From contig JAJRRT010000107.1 of NCBI GenBank assembly GCA_024279255.1, positions 179,281 through 243,280 of the forward strand: 64,000 nt of DNA, written 5' to 3'. Numbering within the stretch: position 1 is the first letter of the stretch; each line of letters begins with the position of its first letter. The translations under genes were made by a program, and so were the position numbers. The notes under the pieces are model-generated. The model saw only the letters and a list, made by a program, of their open reading frames with translations, was not told where the DNA came from and did no database searches. Positions 32,533 to 42,852 of this stretch are shown here, one piece after another. The stretch is from Deltaproteobacteria bacterium. GTDB lineage: Bacteria > Desulfobacterota > Desulfuromonadia > Desulfuromonadales > Geopsychrobacteraceae.

Positions 32533-35500
32533 GTTGGATCAAGGATATTGTCGACCCGAAATCGCGTGCCTGGGAAGAATTTTACCGCAACCGCAACCAG
32601 TGCGACAAGGTAGTGCGCAGCACCCACGGGGTCAACTGCACCGGCAGCTGTTCCTGGAACGTGCATGTCAAGGACGGTATCGTCGGCTGGGAACTGCAGG
32701 CGACCGACTATCCTGAACTCGAAGCGAGTCTCCCCCCCTACGAACCACGCGGTTGTCAGCGCGGGATCTCCTTCTCCTGGTACCTCTACAGCCCCTTGCG
32801 GATCAAGTACCCCTACATGCGCGGCGTGCTCGCCGATCTGTGGCGCGAAGCCAAGGCCGAGCATGGCGATCCGGTCAAGGCCTGGGCCTCGATTATGGAG
32901 GATGAGGCCAAGCGCAAGAGCTATCAGCAGGCGCGCGGCAAGGGTGGCTTCCGGCGTGTCAGCTGGGACGAATCCGAAGAGATGATCGCCGCCTCCTCGA
33001 TCTATACCATCAAAAAATTCGGCGCTGACCGTCTGGTCGGTTTCTCGCCAATCCCCGCCATGTCGATGCTCAGCTTCGCAGGTGGCTCGCGCTTCATGCA
33101 GCTGATGGGTGGTGCTAACCTGAGTTTCTACGATTGGTACTGTGATCTGCCGAACGCCTCACCCGAGATCTGGGGCGAGCAAACCGATGTCGCCGAAAGT
33201 GCCGACTGGTACAACAGTAAATATATCGCGGTGGTCGGTTCCAACCCGGATATGACCCGCACCCCGGATGCGCATTTTCTGACTGAAGCGCGGCACAATG
33301 GCTCCAAGGTCACGGTCTTTGCACCCGACTTCAACATCACCTCCAAACACGCCGATTGGTGGATTCCAGCCCATGCCGGTCAGGACGGTGCCTTCTGGAT
33401 GGCGGTTAACCATGTCATCCTCAGTGAGTTCCATCATAAGGCGAAAACGCCTTACTTTATGGATTATCTCAAGCGTTACACCGACACCCCCTTCCTGATT
33501 GAACTGGAAGAAAAAGACGGAGTATTCAGTGCTGGCCGCATGGCCAGGGCCGGTGAACTGGAACGCTACAGTAAAGAAGAGAACGGCGGTTTCAAGTACT
33601 TGATCTGGGATGAAGCCAGCCAGCAGCCGCGCATGCCGCTCGGCACCCTCGGTTTCCGCTGGCAGGAGAAAAAGGGCGAGTGGAACCTGCAGATGAAGGA
33701 CGGCCAGGATGGCTCCGACCTTGAGCCGCAGCTCACGCTGCTCGACAGTAATGACGAGGTTCTGCAGGTCACGTTCGATGATTTCTCCGGCAGCACCTCT
33801 GTAGAACGCGGTGTGCCGGCACGCTATCTGGAGACAGCACACGGCCGCGTCGCAGTGACCACCGTATTCGACCTGCTGATGGCTCAGTTCGGGGTCAACC
33901 GCGGTCTCGCAGGTAGCTACCCGCAGGATTACGATGCCGAAGACGGCGTCTACACCCCGGCCTGGCAGGAAAAATTCACCGGCATCGACCGCGCCAACGT
34001 CATCCAGTTTGCACGGGAATGGGCATCGACTGCAGAGAAGACCGAGGGCAAATGTTCGATCATCATCGGTGCCGGCGTCAATCACTGGTACCACGCCAAC
34101 CTGATCTACCGCGCCGGGATTTCTGCATTGATGCTCTGTGGCTGCATCGGCAAGAACGGCGGCGGACTCAACCATTATGTTGGTCAGGAGAAGCTCGCGC
34201 CAGCCGCGCCTTGGGCAACCATCATGGGCGCACTCGACTGGTCCAAACCGCCGCGCTTCCAGAACGCACCATCATACCATTACGTACACACCGACCAGTG
34301 GCGCTACGAGCGCACCTCGGACGAATCGCGGATCAACCCGGTTGCCGAAGATAGCGCCATCACCTCCGGCCACACCATGGACCATCAGGTCCGTGCGGTG
34401 CGCAATGGTTGGCTCCCCTTCTACCCCCAGTTCGATCGCAGCCCGATCGAAGCGGTCAAGCAGGCCGAAGCCGCCGGTGCCAGTAGCGATAAGGAAATTG
34501 TTGACTGGACCGTTAAACAGCTCGTCGAAAAGAAAATGAAGTTCGCCGTTGAGGATCCCGACGCGCCGGAGAACTGGCCGCGTTTGTGGATCATCTGGCG
34601 TGGCAACGCCCTGATGTCGAGTGCCAAGGGCCATGAATATTTCATGAAACATTATCTGGGCACCCACTCTGGCAGCATCGCTCCCGAGACCGCGGAGGAG
34701 TTTGTCAAGGAGGTCAAGTGGCATAAAAAGGCACCGGAAGGGAAACTCGACCTGGTCGTCGATATCAACTTCCGCATGGACACCTCGGCGCTCTACTCCG
34801 ACATCGTCTTGCCGACCGCAACCTGGTACGAGAAGGACGACCTCAATTCCACCGATATGCACTCCTTTATCCACCCGCTACAGGAAGCTGTTCCGCCCTG
34901 CTGGGAATCGAAGAGTGACTGGGATATCTTCAAAGGGCTGGCCAAAAAGGTCAGTCAGTTGGCCGAAACCCATCTGCCCGAACCGGTACGCGAGCTCGTC
35001 TCGGTGCCGTTACAGCACGACACCCCAGCCGAGATGGCCCAGTTCGAGATGAAGGACTGGAGCAAGGGGGAATGCGAGCCGATCCCCGGCAAGACCATGC
35101 CCGGCATGGTAGTGGTCGAGCGCGACTACAAGAACCTGTACAACCGTTTCATCTCCTTCGGTCCCGGCGCCAGAAATGGTATCGGCGCTCACGGGCTCTC
35201 CTGGCCGATCGAGGATTACTATGATGAGATGGCGACCGGTGATAAAATCGTCAAATGGAACGGCAAGTCCTACCCGACCCTGGTCGAGGCCAAGGATGCC
35301 GCAGAGATTATCCTCAAGCTCGCTCCTGAAACCAACGGTGAGATGGCCTTCCGCGCCTTTGCAGCCGAAGAGAAAAAGGTCGGCCTGCCGCTGACCGATT
35401 TGGCAGAACCGACTCGTGGTGTGCGCACCAGCTTCGCCGATTTGGCCGCACAACCGCGCCGCCTGCTCAACAGCCCGATCTGGAGCGGACTAAATACCGA

Positions 35501-36152
35501 TGGCCGTGCCTATTCCGCCTACTGTCTCAACGTCGAGAAACTCGTTCCCTGGCGCACCCTGACCGGCCGCCAGCACTTTTATCTCGATCATCAGGGCTAT
35601 ATCGCGGCCGGCGAGCATCTGCCGACCTACAAGCCGAAGCCGGACCACGGCACCCTGCAGGACTTTCTGGCGACCGACACCAGTGACAAGAAGAGCATCA
35701 TGCTCAACTATCTGACCCCACACGGCAAATGGGGCATCCACAGTACCTACACCGACAACCATCGTATGCTGACACTGTCACGCGGCTGTCACCCCTTCTG
35801 GATCAACGATCAGGATGCGGAACAAATCGGCGTCTTCGACAACGACTGGGTCGAGGTCTACAACGACCACGGCGCGGTGGTGACCCGCGCCATCGTCAGT
35901 TCGCGACTGCCGCGCGGCATTTCGTTCCTCTATCACGCCATGGAACGGACTATCGGTATACCCAAATCGCCTTCGCGCGGCAACAAACGCGCTGGCGGAC
36001 ATAACAGCCTGAACCGGATTCGCCTCAAACCGAACCTGATGCTCGGTGGCTACGGTCAGTTCACTTACGCCTGGAACTACTGGGGACCGACCGGCGCCAA
36101 CCGCGATACCTACATCATGGTGCGCAAGTTGGAGGGTGAACCAGAGTGGTAA
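32529..36152 (+). CDS. narG: Respiratory nitrate reductase, alpha subunit
   Basis: The 1207-residue molybdenum enzyme reduces nitrate to nitrite with electrons from NarH. The FS0 cluster site is visible as [17 protein letters not shown] (His ligand and Cys residues), and the molybdenum aspartate lies in [20 protein letters not shown]. The bis-MGD region continues with [14 protein letters not shown]. No twin-arginine signal is present, so the active site faces the cytoplasm. Length is near E. coli NarG (1247). It is followed by narH after 73 nt. Confidence 0.97.
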   Translation: MSWIKDIVDPKSRAWEEFYRNRNQCDKVVRSTHGVNCTGSCSWNVHVKDGIVGWELQATDYPELEASLPPYEPRGCQRGISFSWYLYSPLRIKYPYMRGVLADLWREAKAEHGDPVKAWASIMEDEAKRKSYQQARGKGGFRRVSWDESEEMIAASSIYTIKKFGADRLVGFSPIPAMSMLSFAGGSRFMQLMGGANLSFYDWYCDLPNASPEIWGEQTDVAESADWYNSKYIAVVGSNPDMTRTPDAHFLTEARHNGSKVTVFAPDFNITSKHADWWIPAHAGQDGAFWMAVNHVILSEFHHKAKTPYFMDYLKRYTDTPFLIELEEKDGVFSAGRMARAGELERYSKEENGGFKYLIWDEASQQPRMPLGTLGFRWQEKKGEWNLQMKDGQDGSDLEPQLTLLDSNDEVLQVTFDDFSGSTSVERGVPARYLETAHGRVAVTTVFDLLMAQFGVNRGLAGSYPQDYDAEDGVYTPAWQEKFTGIDRANVIQFAREWASTAEKTEGKCSIIIGAGVNHWYHANLIYRAGISALMLCGCIGKNGGGLNHYVGQEKLAPAAPWATIMGALDWSKPPRFQNAPSYHYVHTDQWRYERTSDESRINPVAEDSAITSGHTMDHQVRAVRNGWLPFYPQFDRSPIEAVKQAEAAGASSDKEIVDWTVKQLVEKKMKFAVEDPDAPENWPRLWIIWRGNALMSSAKGHEYFMKHYLGTHSGSIAPETAEEFVKEVKWHKKAPEGKLDLVVDINFRMDTSALYSDIVLPTATWYEKDDLNSTDMHSFIHPLQEAVPPCWESKSDWDIFKGLAKKVSQLAETHLPEPVRELVSVPLQHDTPAEMAQFEMKDWSKGECEPIPGKTMPGMVVVERDYKNLYNRFISFGPGARNGIGAHGLSWPIEDYYDEMATGDKIVKWNGKSYPTLVEAKDAAEIILKLAPETNGEMAFRAFAAEEKKVGLPLTDLAEPTRGVRTSFADLAAQPRRLLNSPIWSGLNTDGRAYSAYCLNVEKLVPWRTLTGRQHFYLDHQGYIAAGEHLPTYKPKPDHGTLQDFLATDTSDKKSIMLNYLTPHGKWGIHSTYTDNHRMLTLSRGCHPFWINDQDAEQIGVFDNDWVEVYNDHGAVVTRAIVSSRLPRGISFLYHAMERTIGIPKSPSRGNKRAGGHNSLNRIRLKPNLMLGGYGQFTYAWNYWGPTGANRDTYIMVRKLEGEPEW

Positions 36153-36225
36153 GCATCTGATTGCCGCAGCAAAGGTTGATAACAGAAGAGTTAACTGACT
36201 TGGTATTAGACCAGGGAGAGATTTC

Positions 36226-37713
36226 ATGGATATTCGCGCACAGGTCTCATCGGTATTTCACCTCGACAAGTGCATCGGTTGCCACACCTGCAGCATCGCC
36301 TGCAAGAACCTGTGGACTGATCGTCGCGGCAATGAATATATGTGGTGGAACAACGTTGAAACCAAACCGGGCACCGGCTACCCGACGAAATGGGAAGACC
36401 AGGAGAAATATCGTGGCGGTTGGGAGAGGGTCGGCTCGCAGCTCCGGCTGAAGCAGGGCGGTAAAGCCTCAACCATCGGCAAGATTTTTCATAACCCCGA
36501 TCTGCCGACCATGGACGACTACTATGAGCCGTTCACCTTCAAGTACGCCGACCTGACCAACGCTCCGGCTGGCACCGATCAACCAACAGCGCGCCCGGTC
36601 TCGATGGTCAGCGGCAAACCGATGAAGATCGAAGCCGGCCCCAACTGGGATGACGATCTCTCCGGCTCAACGGTCTACGCCGCCAACGATCCCGGCGTGA
36701 TTGAACTGAGCGAGGAACAGCAGCAGCAGCTTTTCGCCATCGAAAAGATGGTAATGTTCCACCTGCCACGCATCTGTAACCACTGCACCAACGCCGCCTG
36801 CGTCGCCAGCTGCCCTTCGGGCGCCATCTACAAACGCGGCGAAGACGGCATTGTGCTAATCAATCAGGACAAATGCCGCGGCTGGAGAATGTGCGTCTCG
36901 GCCTGCCCCTACAAAAAGACCTATTACGGCTGGGCCACCGGAAAATCTGAAAAATGTATCCTCTGCTACCCGCGTCAGGAAGCGGGTGAAGCACCCGGCT
37001 GTTTCCATTCCTGCGTTGGTCGCATCCGCTATCTCGGCGTACTGCTCTACGATGCCGACAGAATAGAAGCCACCGCGATGAAGGCAGATGGCGAACTGGC
37101 CGCCGCTCAACGTGAGATGATTCTCGACCCCTTCGATCCTGAGGTGATAAAAGCGGCACGCGAAGGCGGACTTGCCGATCAGATAATCGAAGCAGCCCAG
37201 GCTTCTCCGGTTTACAAGTTCGTCAAAGAGTGGGGAATTGCCCTGCCGCTACACCCCGAGTTCCGCACCCTGCCGATGCTCTTCTACGTACCGCCACTAT
37301 TACCGGTGCTGTCGAGCGAAAATCAGGGAACCCAGAAAATTTCCAATGATTTCTTCACCAGTCTTGAGCAGGCCAGATTACCGCTGAAATACCTGGCAGG
37401 GATGTTCTCTGGCGGGAATGAAGAAGAGGTCGAGGCAGTTTATCGCAGATTGATCGCAGTTCGTATCCAGCGGCGCGCGGAGAGCGTTGGAGATCTATCC
37501 GAAGCTGAACTGCTAAATGCCCGTGAGCTATCCGGCCTCGATCGCGATGCACTGGACGCCATTTTCCGCATGACTAGTCTGACCCGCATCAAAGAACGGA
37601 TCGTTATTCCACCGATGCTGCGTGAACAGGCGATCGAAGCGGGGATGGACCCCGAAGATTACAAGCAAGAGATGGGTTTCGGCAGCCGCAAGGCACCAAA
37701 GAGACGGTGGTAA
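36226..37713 (+). CDS. narH: Respiratory nitrate reductase, beta subunit
   Basis: The 495-residue protein carries four iron-sulfur clusters that relay electrons from NarI to NarG. Cysteine motifs include LDKCIGCHTCSIACKNLW at the N-terminus, ICNHCTNAACVASCPSGA, CRGWRMCVSACPYKKTYY and CILCYPRQEAG. The Trp in CRGWRMC marks the cluster that is [3Fe-4S] in NarH. No signal sequence, cytoplasmic side. Its stop is 2 nt before the narJ start. Confidence 0.97.
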   Translation: MDIRAQVSSVFHLDKCIGCHTCSIACKNLWTDRRGNEYMWWNNVETKPGTGYPTKWEDQEKYRGGWERVGSQLRLKQGGKASTIGKIFHNPDLPTMDDYYEPFTFKYADLTNAPAGTDQPTARPVSMVSGKPMKIEAGPNWDDDLSGSTVYAANDPGVIELSEEQQQQLFAIEKMVMFHLPRICNHCTNAACVASCPSGAIYKRGEDGIVLINQDKCRGWRMCVSACPYKKTYYGWATGKSEKCILCYPRQEAGEAPGCFHSCVGRIRYLGVLLYDADRIEATAMKADGELAAAQREMILDPFDPEVIKAAREGGLADQIIEAAQASPVYKFVKEWGIALPLHPEFRTLPMLFYVPPLLPVLSSENQGTQKISNDFFTSLEQARLPLKYLAGMFSGGNEEEVEAVYRRLIAVRIQRRAESVGDLSEAELLNARELSGLDRDALDAIFRMTSLTRIKERIVIPPMLREQAIEAGMDPEDYKQEMGFGSRKAPKRRW

Positions 37714-37715
37714 TC

Positions 37716-38282
37716 ATGGAATCATTGAACCTGAAACTCTGTCTCGACTTCAGCGAACTCCTCAGCTATCCAGACGACCGGATCAAGTCCATGGCTGCTG
37801 ACTTTAACCGACAGTTGCATGAGTCTGACCCGGAAGCTGCTGCGCCCTTTGCAGGTTTTATCGATTTTCTAGAGCTACAGAGCCTGGCGCAGATAGAAGA
37901 GATGTTCACCGCCACCTTTGATCTTCAGGCCCTCAGCGACCCCTATGTCGGCTTCCAGCTTTGCGGTGAAAGTCAGGCACGCACCATGTTCCTGATGAAG
38001 CTGCAAGAGCTCTACGCTAAACAGGATTTTTCCTGCGGCACTGAACTTCCCGACCACCTGAGTGTGATGCTGCGCTTCATCGGCAGCATCGATGATCCAC
38101 AGGGAAACACCGAGATTATTGTCGATGCTCTGCTCCCTGCGCTAGAGAAAATTATCGCAGGGATCGAAGCACAGGATCACCCTTACCGGCAACTGCTGAA
38201 TGCCTTACAAATCTATCTGACAAACAGAGTTGGAACTGAGCTGCCTGAGACACAGCGGCAGAAGGAGTTGTCCCATGGCTGA
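37716..38282 (+). CDS. narJ: Nitrate reductase assembly chaperone
   Basis: The ORF track starts at a GTG (37707) inside narH; ATG 37716 is right after the narH stop and gives 188 residues. The protein is acidic and helical with LLSYPDDRIK near the N-terminus and the YVGFQLCGESQARTMFLMKL region, typical of NarJ, which inserts the molybdenum cofactor into NarG and is not in the final complex. The 3' end overlaps narI by 8 bp. Confidence 0.92.
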   Translation: MESLNLKLCLDFSELLSYPDDRIKSMAADFNRQLHESDPEAAAPFAGFIDFLELQSLAQIEEMFTATFDLQALSDPYVGFQLCGESQARTMFLMKLQELYAKQDFSCGTELPDHLSVMLRFIGSIDDPQGNTEIIVDALLPALEKIIAGIEAQDHPYRQLLNALQIYLTNRVGTELPETQRQKELSHG

Positions 38283-38952
38283 TATGATCCTGTTCGGCGT
38301 CTTCCCCTATGTCGCGCTAGCACTGGCGATCGGTGTTGGTATCTACCGGTATGCCATCGACCGTTACTCCTATTCGTCGCAGTCTTCGCAATTTCTGGAG
38401 AGCAAGGCGCTCTTCTGGGGTTCGCTCCCCTGGCACTATGCGATCCTGCTGATTCTGATCGCCCACTTTCTGGCCTTTCTGATCCCGACCGGTTGGGGAA
38501 CCCTACTTGGCTCGCCTACGCGTCTGGTCTTTCTGGAAATCACTGGCATTGCCCTCGGCATCACCACCATGCTCGCCCTGGTGATTCTGATCTTCCGCCG
38601 CGTCATCAACCCACGGGTCAATGCCGTGACCAGTCGCATCGACTGGCTGCTGCTCGCTGCGCTGCTGCTGCAGGTTGTAACCGGAGTCTATATTGCCATC
38701 AGCTTGCGCTGGGGTGGAGTCTGGTATGTACATACTGTTTCACCCTGGCTCTGGTCGCTGGTCAAACTCAACCCCCAGATCGATTATCTAGCTAACCTGC
38801 CGGGAATCGTTCAGCTGCATGCGGTCAACGCATTTTTCCTGGTTGCGATTTTCCCCTTCTCACGGTTGGTTCACGTCGTCAGCATACCTATCAGTTATCT
38901 GGGACGTCCCTACCAAGTTGTGGTCTGGTACCGTCAACGACGCAGCAACTAA
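38275..38952 (+). CDS. narI: Nitrate reductase, gamma subunit (cytochrome b)
   Basis: The start ATG at 38275 follows AAGGAG and lies inside narJ; the track's 38230 start is too early. The 225-residue protein has five membrane spans and b-haem histidines: LPWHYAILLILIAHFLAF, and QLHAVNAFFLVAIFPFSRLVHVVS near the C-terminus. It takes electrons from quinol at the outer face of the membrane and anchors NarGH. Confidence 0.95.
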   Translation: MADMILFGVFPYVALALAIGVGIYRYAIDRYSYSSQSSQFLESKALFWGSLPWHYAILLILIAHFLAFLIPTGWGTLLGSPTRLVFLEITGIALGITTMLALVILIFRRVINPRVNAVTSRIDWLLLAALLLQVVTGVYIAISLRWGGVWYVHTVSPWLWSLVKLNPQIDYLANLPGIVQLHAVNAFFLVAIFPFSRLVHVVSIPISYLGRPYQVVVWYRQRRSN

Positions 38953-39020
38953 ATATTGATTATTTGATTGGGGAAAAGAGGCGTTCCCTATCTTGAATCC
39001 GGACAAAAAGGGTTACTTTT

Positions 39021-40547
39021 ATGATGGAACAAAAAGCAACTGCCACATCCCACAAGGTGCTCTTTCTCAACACTCTTGCCTTTACGGTCTGCTTTGCCGC
39101 CTGGATGTTCAACGGCGTACTGGTGACCTTTCTAGCCGACAATCAGGTCTTTGACTGGGGCCCAATTGAGATCGGTTGGCTGATGGGGATCCCGGTGCTG
39201 ACCGGCTCACTCTTCCGCCTGCCAGCCGGGATGTTGACCGACAAGTTCGGCGGCAAACCAGTTTACGGTAGCCTGTTGTTTATCTGCGCTGTTCCAATGT
39301 ATCTGCTCTCCTACGCCGATAGTTTCATGACCTTTGCCCTGTGCAGCTTCGGTTTTGGTCTGGCCGGGGTCAGCTTTTCAATCGGCATCGCTTTTTCGTC
39401 GGTCTGGTACCCGCGCGAACGACAGGGGACGGCCTTAGGGATCTTCGGCGCCGGTAATGCCGGTGCCGCCTTGACCACCCTGTTCGCACCAACTCTGCTC
39501 AATCGCCTGACCGACAACGGCGCCAATATTGAAGGCTGGCGGCAACTGCCGGTCTATTACGCGATTATACTGGCAGCTATGGGCGTGATCTTCCTCATCT
39601 TCGCCGAGAACAGGAAACCAGCCTCCTCGACCAAATCGTTCACCCAGATGTTGAAACCACTCAAAAACGTACGGGTCTGGCGCTTCGGACTCTACTACTT
39701 CCTGGTCTTCGGCTGTTTCGTCGCCTTCTCGCAGTGGTTGGTTCCCTACTTTGTCAATGTCTACTACCTGCCGCTAGTCACCGCCGGGATCTTTGCCTCA
39801 ATGTTCAGCCTGCCGTCCGGAATCATCCGCGCGCTAGGAGGTTGGCTCTCAGACAAGTTCGGTGGGCGCTCCATCATGTACTGGGTGCTAGGCGCCTCGG
39901 TCATTATCAGCTTTCTGGTCATTATTCCAAAGATGGATGTTTATTCGCCAGGCCGCGGCGTGATGGCCAAAAGATCGGGCGTCGTCACCGCCGTCAGCGG
40001 CGAATCGATCAGTGTCGACGATACAGATTATGCCCTTAAACTCAAACCAGACCCTGACGTGAACTACGATGATCAGATGCTGATTCTGCCGACCAAACAG
40101 GCGTGGCAAGAACCGGTGGTTGAGGTCGGACAGACGGTCAAAAAGAAAGAGTTATTGGCCAAAGGGGTCACACGCATATTCTTTCAAGCCAACGTCTGGA
40201 TCTTTGCCATTCTGATCATCATTCTCGGTAGCGTTTGGGGGATTGGGAAAGCGGCGGTCTACAAGCTGATTCCGGATTATTTTCCCGATGAGGTCGGCGT
40301 GGTCGGAGGCATGGTTGGCGTATTGGGAGGACTCGGCGGGTTCGTCTGCCCAATCATCTTCGGCTACCTGCTCGAATGGACCGGGCTCTGGACAAGCTGC
40401 TGGATCTTCATGTGCGGCCTGTCGCTTGTCTGTCTGCTCTGGATGCACCTAACGGTATCAAAACTGATGAAAGAAAAACATCCGCAAGATATGCAAAAAA
40501 TCGAGCAAGATAAATTCAACGTTATTGAAGATGCCCTCAAGGAGTAA
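39021..40547 (+). CDS. narK: NarK-type nitrate/nitrite transporter 1, with inserted soluble domain
   Basis: The 508-residue major facilitator protein has twelve spans. MFS motifs ADNQVFDWGPIEIGWLMG, FRLPAGMLTDKFGGKP and GNAGAALTTLFAP match NarK type 1 (nitrate/proton symport). Between about residues 308 and 388 there is a soluble insert that is not part of a normal MFS fold: GRGVMAKRSGVVTAVSGES, then VVEVGQTVKKKELLAKGVTRIFF. It resembles a small barrel-sandwich (lipoyl-like) fold, predicted between TM8 and TM9. It lies 68 nt after narI. Confidence 0.9.
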   Translation: MMEQKATATSHKVLFLNTLAFTVCFAAWMFNGVLVTFLADNQVFDWGPIEIGWLMGIPVLTGSLFRLPAGMLTDKFGGKPVYGSLLFICAVPMYLLSYADSFMTFALCSFGFGLAGVSFSIGIAFSSVWYPRERQGTALGIFGAGNAGAALTTLFAPTLLNRLTDNGANIEGWRQLPVYYAIILAAMGVIFLIFAENRKPASSTKSFTQMLKPLKNVRVWRFGLYYFLVFGCFVAFSQWLVPYFVNVYYLPLVTAGIFASMFSLPSGIIRALGGWLSDKFGGRSIMYWVLGASVIISFLVIIPKMDVYSPGRGVMAKRSGVVTAVSGESISVDDTDYALKLKPDPDVNYDDQMLILPTKQAWQEPVVEVGQTVKKKELLAKGVTRIFFQANVWIFAILIIILGSVWGIGKAAVYKLIPDYFPDEVGVVGGMVGVLGGLGGFVCPIIFGYLLEWTGLWTSCWIFMCGLSLVCLLWMHLTVSKLMKEKHPQDMQKIEQDKFNVIEDALKE

Positions 40548-40553
40548 GACAAC

Positions 40554-42158
40554 ATGTCAATTAATCTAGACAAATGGGATGTCGAGGACGAGACATTCTG
40601 GGAGTCCGAAGGCAAGAAGATCGCCACCCGTAACCTGTGGATCTCGATTCCCAGCCTGCTCTGCGGCTTCGCGGTCTGGCTCTACTGGGGAATCATTACG
40701 GTACAAATGATCAACCTCGGCTACCCCTTCAGCCAGTCGCAACTCTTCACGCTATCGGCGATTGCCGGTCTGACCGGCGCCACCCTACGCATACCGAGTT
40801 CATTCCTGATCCGTATCGCGGGTGGGCGTAACACCATTTTTCTGACTACGGCACTGCTGATGATCCCGGCGGTCGGCACTGGCTTCGCCCTGCAGAACGT
40901 CAACACTCCGATTGAGATCTACTATCTCCTCGCTCTTCTCTCCGGTTTAGGCGGCGGCAACTTTGCCTCCTCGATGTCGAATATCAGCTTTTTCTTCCCC
41001 AAAAAAGTTCAAGGAACTTCGCTGGGACTAAATGCCGGGCTGGGCAACTTCGGCGTCACCACCATGCAGATTCTGATCCCGCTGGCGATGACCTTCGGCC
41101 TGTTCGGCGGCACTCCGCAAAAACTGATCAACACCAGCGGTACCCTGATCGGTAAAATCCCGGCCGGGACCGAAACCTACATCCACAATGCCGGTTATAT
41201 CTGGTTGATCTTCCTCATCCCGTTGGCCTTTGCCGGCTTCTTTGGCATGAACAATATCAAAACCAAGACGGTCACTCCCAACCTCGGTTCTGCCGGTAAG
41301 TCGTTCGGCATGATCATCGGCTTGTTACTCATCGCGTTTGTTACTGCGGTGGCTGGACTCTACCTGATGTTGCCAGCCCCGGTTGGTCTGGGACTGCTTA
41401 GTAAATGGATTGTGCTGCCGTTGGTTGTCCTCGCCACGGTCTTTGGGATGAAGTATTTGACCAGCGGTGGTCTGCGTGAAAATCTCGACCGTCAGTACAA
41501 AATTTTCGAAAACAAGCACACCTGGGCAATGACGATCATCTACACCATGACCTTCGGTTCCTTCATTGGCTACTCGGCAGCCTTTGCTTTGTCGATCAAG
41601 GTTATCTTCGGTTTCTCACATATCATGGTTGATGGTGTCATGACCCACAATACGATCAATCCTAACGGCCCAAGTGCCCTGATGTTTGCCTGGATGGGAC
41701 CCTTCATCGGTGCGCTGATCCGTCCGATCGGCGGCAAAATTGCGGATAAAGTGGGCGGTGCCATTGTCACCCAATGGGTTTCGATTGTGATGATCGCCTC
41801 GGCATTGGGTTGCGCGTACTTTATGAAAGCCGCCTATGCCTCTGCCACCCCGGAGACAGTCTTCGTGCCCTTCCTGATCCTGTTCATCGTGCTGTTCGCA
41901 GCAACCGGTGTGGGTAACGGATCAACCTTCCGTTCGATCGCAATGATCTTCAACGCCGAGCAGGCCGGCCCCGTATTGGGCTGGACTTCAGCAATTGCCG
42001 CCTACGGCGCTTTTATCATTCCCAAAGTCTTCGGCGAGCAGATCAAAGCCACCACCCCCGAAGTCGCCCTCTATGGTTTCGCGGTTTTTTACTTTATCTG
42101 CCTGGTGATCAACTGGTGGTTCTATACGCGTAAAGGCGCTTATATTCAGAACCCCTAG
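40554..42158 (+). CDS. narK2: NarK-type nitrate/nitrite transporter 2
   Basis: The 534-residue protein has a 30-residue polar head (WDVEDETFWESEGKKIATRNL) and about 12 spans. Signatures LSGLGGGNFASSMSNISFFFPK and GTSLGLNAGLGNFGVTTMQ are those of type 2 NarK proteins, which exchange nitrate for nitrite. It begins 6 nt after narK1 with AAGGAG. Having type 1 and type 2 in a row gives uptake at start-up and antiport at steady state; that division is established for such pairs elsewhere. Confidence 0.93.
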   Translation: MSINLDKWDVEDETFWESEGKKIATRNLWISIPSLLCGFAVWLYWGIITVQMINLGYPFSQSQLFTLSAIAGLTGATLRIPSSFLIRIAGGRNTIFLTTALLMIPAVGTGFALQNVNTPIEIYYLLALLSGLGGGNFASSMSNISFFFPKKVQGTSLGLNAGLGNFGVTTMQILIPLAMTFGLFGGTPQKLINTSGTLIGKIPAGTETYIHNAGYIWLIFLIPLAFAGFFGMNNIKTKTVTPNLGSAGKSFGMIIGLLLIAFVTAVAGLYLMLPAPVGLGLLSKWIVLPLVVLATVFGMKYLTSGGLRENLDRQYKIFENKHTWAMTIIYTMTFGSFIGYSAAFALSIKVIFGFSHIMVDGVMTHNTINPNGPSALMFAWMGPFIGALIRPIGGKIADKVGGAIVTQWVSIVMIASALGCAYFMKAAYASATPETVFVPFLILFIVLFAATGVGNGSTFRSIAMIFNAEQAGPVLGWTSAIAAYGAFIIPKVFGEQIKATTPEVALYGFAVFYFICLVINWWFYTRKGAYIQNP

Positions 42159-42170
42159 GTTCGGTCTTAT

Positions 42171-42358
42171 CACCAAGAGCACCAAGAAAACCTTCAAATA
42201 TTTATTTCAACGGAGAGGCGCTGAGAGGGAGAGACAGAGAGAAGGGCAAAATACTTTATGGTTTTTTAAACCAATTATTAAAATTTTGCTTTTTTCTCCA
42301 CGTCTGCAACTCGCCGCCTCTCCGTTAAGAATGTCTTTGATCTTCTTGGTATCTCGCC
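42171..42358. repeat. Inverted-repeat intergenic element
   Basis: ACGGAGAGGCG (42210-42220) recurs inverted at 42315-42325, with ACCAAGAA-type flanks also repeated outward at both ends, giving a palindrome-like block of about 190 bp around an AT-rich core. It could be a MITE/REP-like element or an mRNA hairpin. It separates narK2 from the PAS gene. Confidence 0.6.
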
Positions 42359-42427
42359 TAAAAGCGCCTAATCTGGTGGTGGCCAATTCAGATTTGGTCT
42401 AAATGCTACCGCCAAAAGGAGTTTCCC

Positions 42428-42850
42428 CTGTTCCCCGAAAAGCTCAGTCAACAAATCATCGAAAATGCCCCGGATGCCATCCTCTACGTCGACAACAAGG
42501 GCCTGATCCAGCACTGGAACCAGGGCGCCGAGCGCATCTTCGGTTTCAACGCCCGCGAGGCGATCGGTCAATCCCTCGACATTATCATCCCCGAGAAGCT
42601 GCGTGGCCGTCACTGGGATGGCTATTTCAAGGTCATGACCAGTGGCGAGTCACGCTACGGCACCGACCTGCTTTCAGTCCCGGCGAGCCATCGTGATGGC
42701 CAGCGACTATCGGTCGATTTCAGCATTGTGATGCTCAAAAACGAGCATGGTCAAGTCACCGGGATCGCGTCGCTCATGCGCGACATGACTGCCCAGCGTC
42801 AGAAAGAGAAAGAATTACAACAGCGAATTACCGAACTGGAGGAAAAATAA
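42428..42850 (+). CDS. PAS-domain sensory protein with no ATG start (CTG proposed)
   Basis: The ORF track only lists the 3' part (from ATG 42635). The frame before it is open and encodes a good PAS domain: IIENAPDAILYVDNKGLIQHW, AERIFGFNAREAIGQSLDIIIP, then LRGRHWDGYFKVMTSGESRYG. An AAGGAG site at 42416 precedes CTG 42428 by 6 nt, and no ATG, GTG or TTG lies near, so I propose a CTG start, giving 140 residues. A coiled tail (RQKEKELQQRITELEEK) follows. It has no output domain, so it may bind a partner, and it precedes the cytochrome c' by 2 nt. A missing or mutated start is the alternative. Confidence 0.75.
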   Translation: MFPEKLSQQIIENAPDAILYVDNKGLIQHWNQGAERIFGFNAREAIGQSLDIIIPEKLRGRHWDGYFKVMTSGESRYGTDLLSVPASHRDGQRLSVDFSIVMLKNEHGQVTGIASLMRDMTAQRQKEKELQQRITELEEK

Positions 42851-42852
42851 CT

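Noticed and set aside
33159-34175. 338-aa minus-strand ORF inside narG
   Set aside because: Shadow of narG; no motif or ribosome site.
42403-42696. 97-aa ORF from ATG 42403
   Set aside because: Out of frame with the PAS protein; the translation has no PAS pattern while the other frame does.
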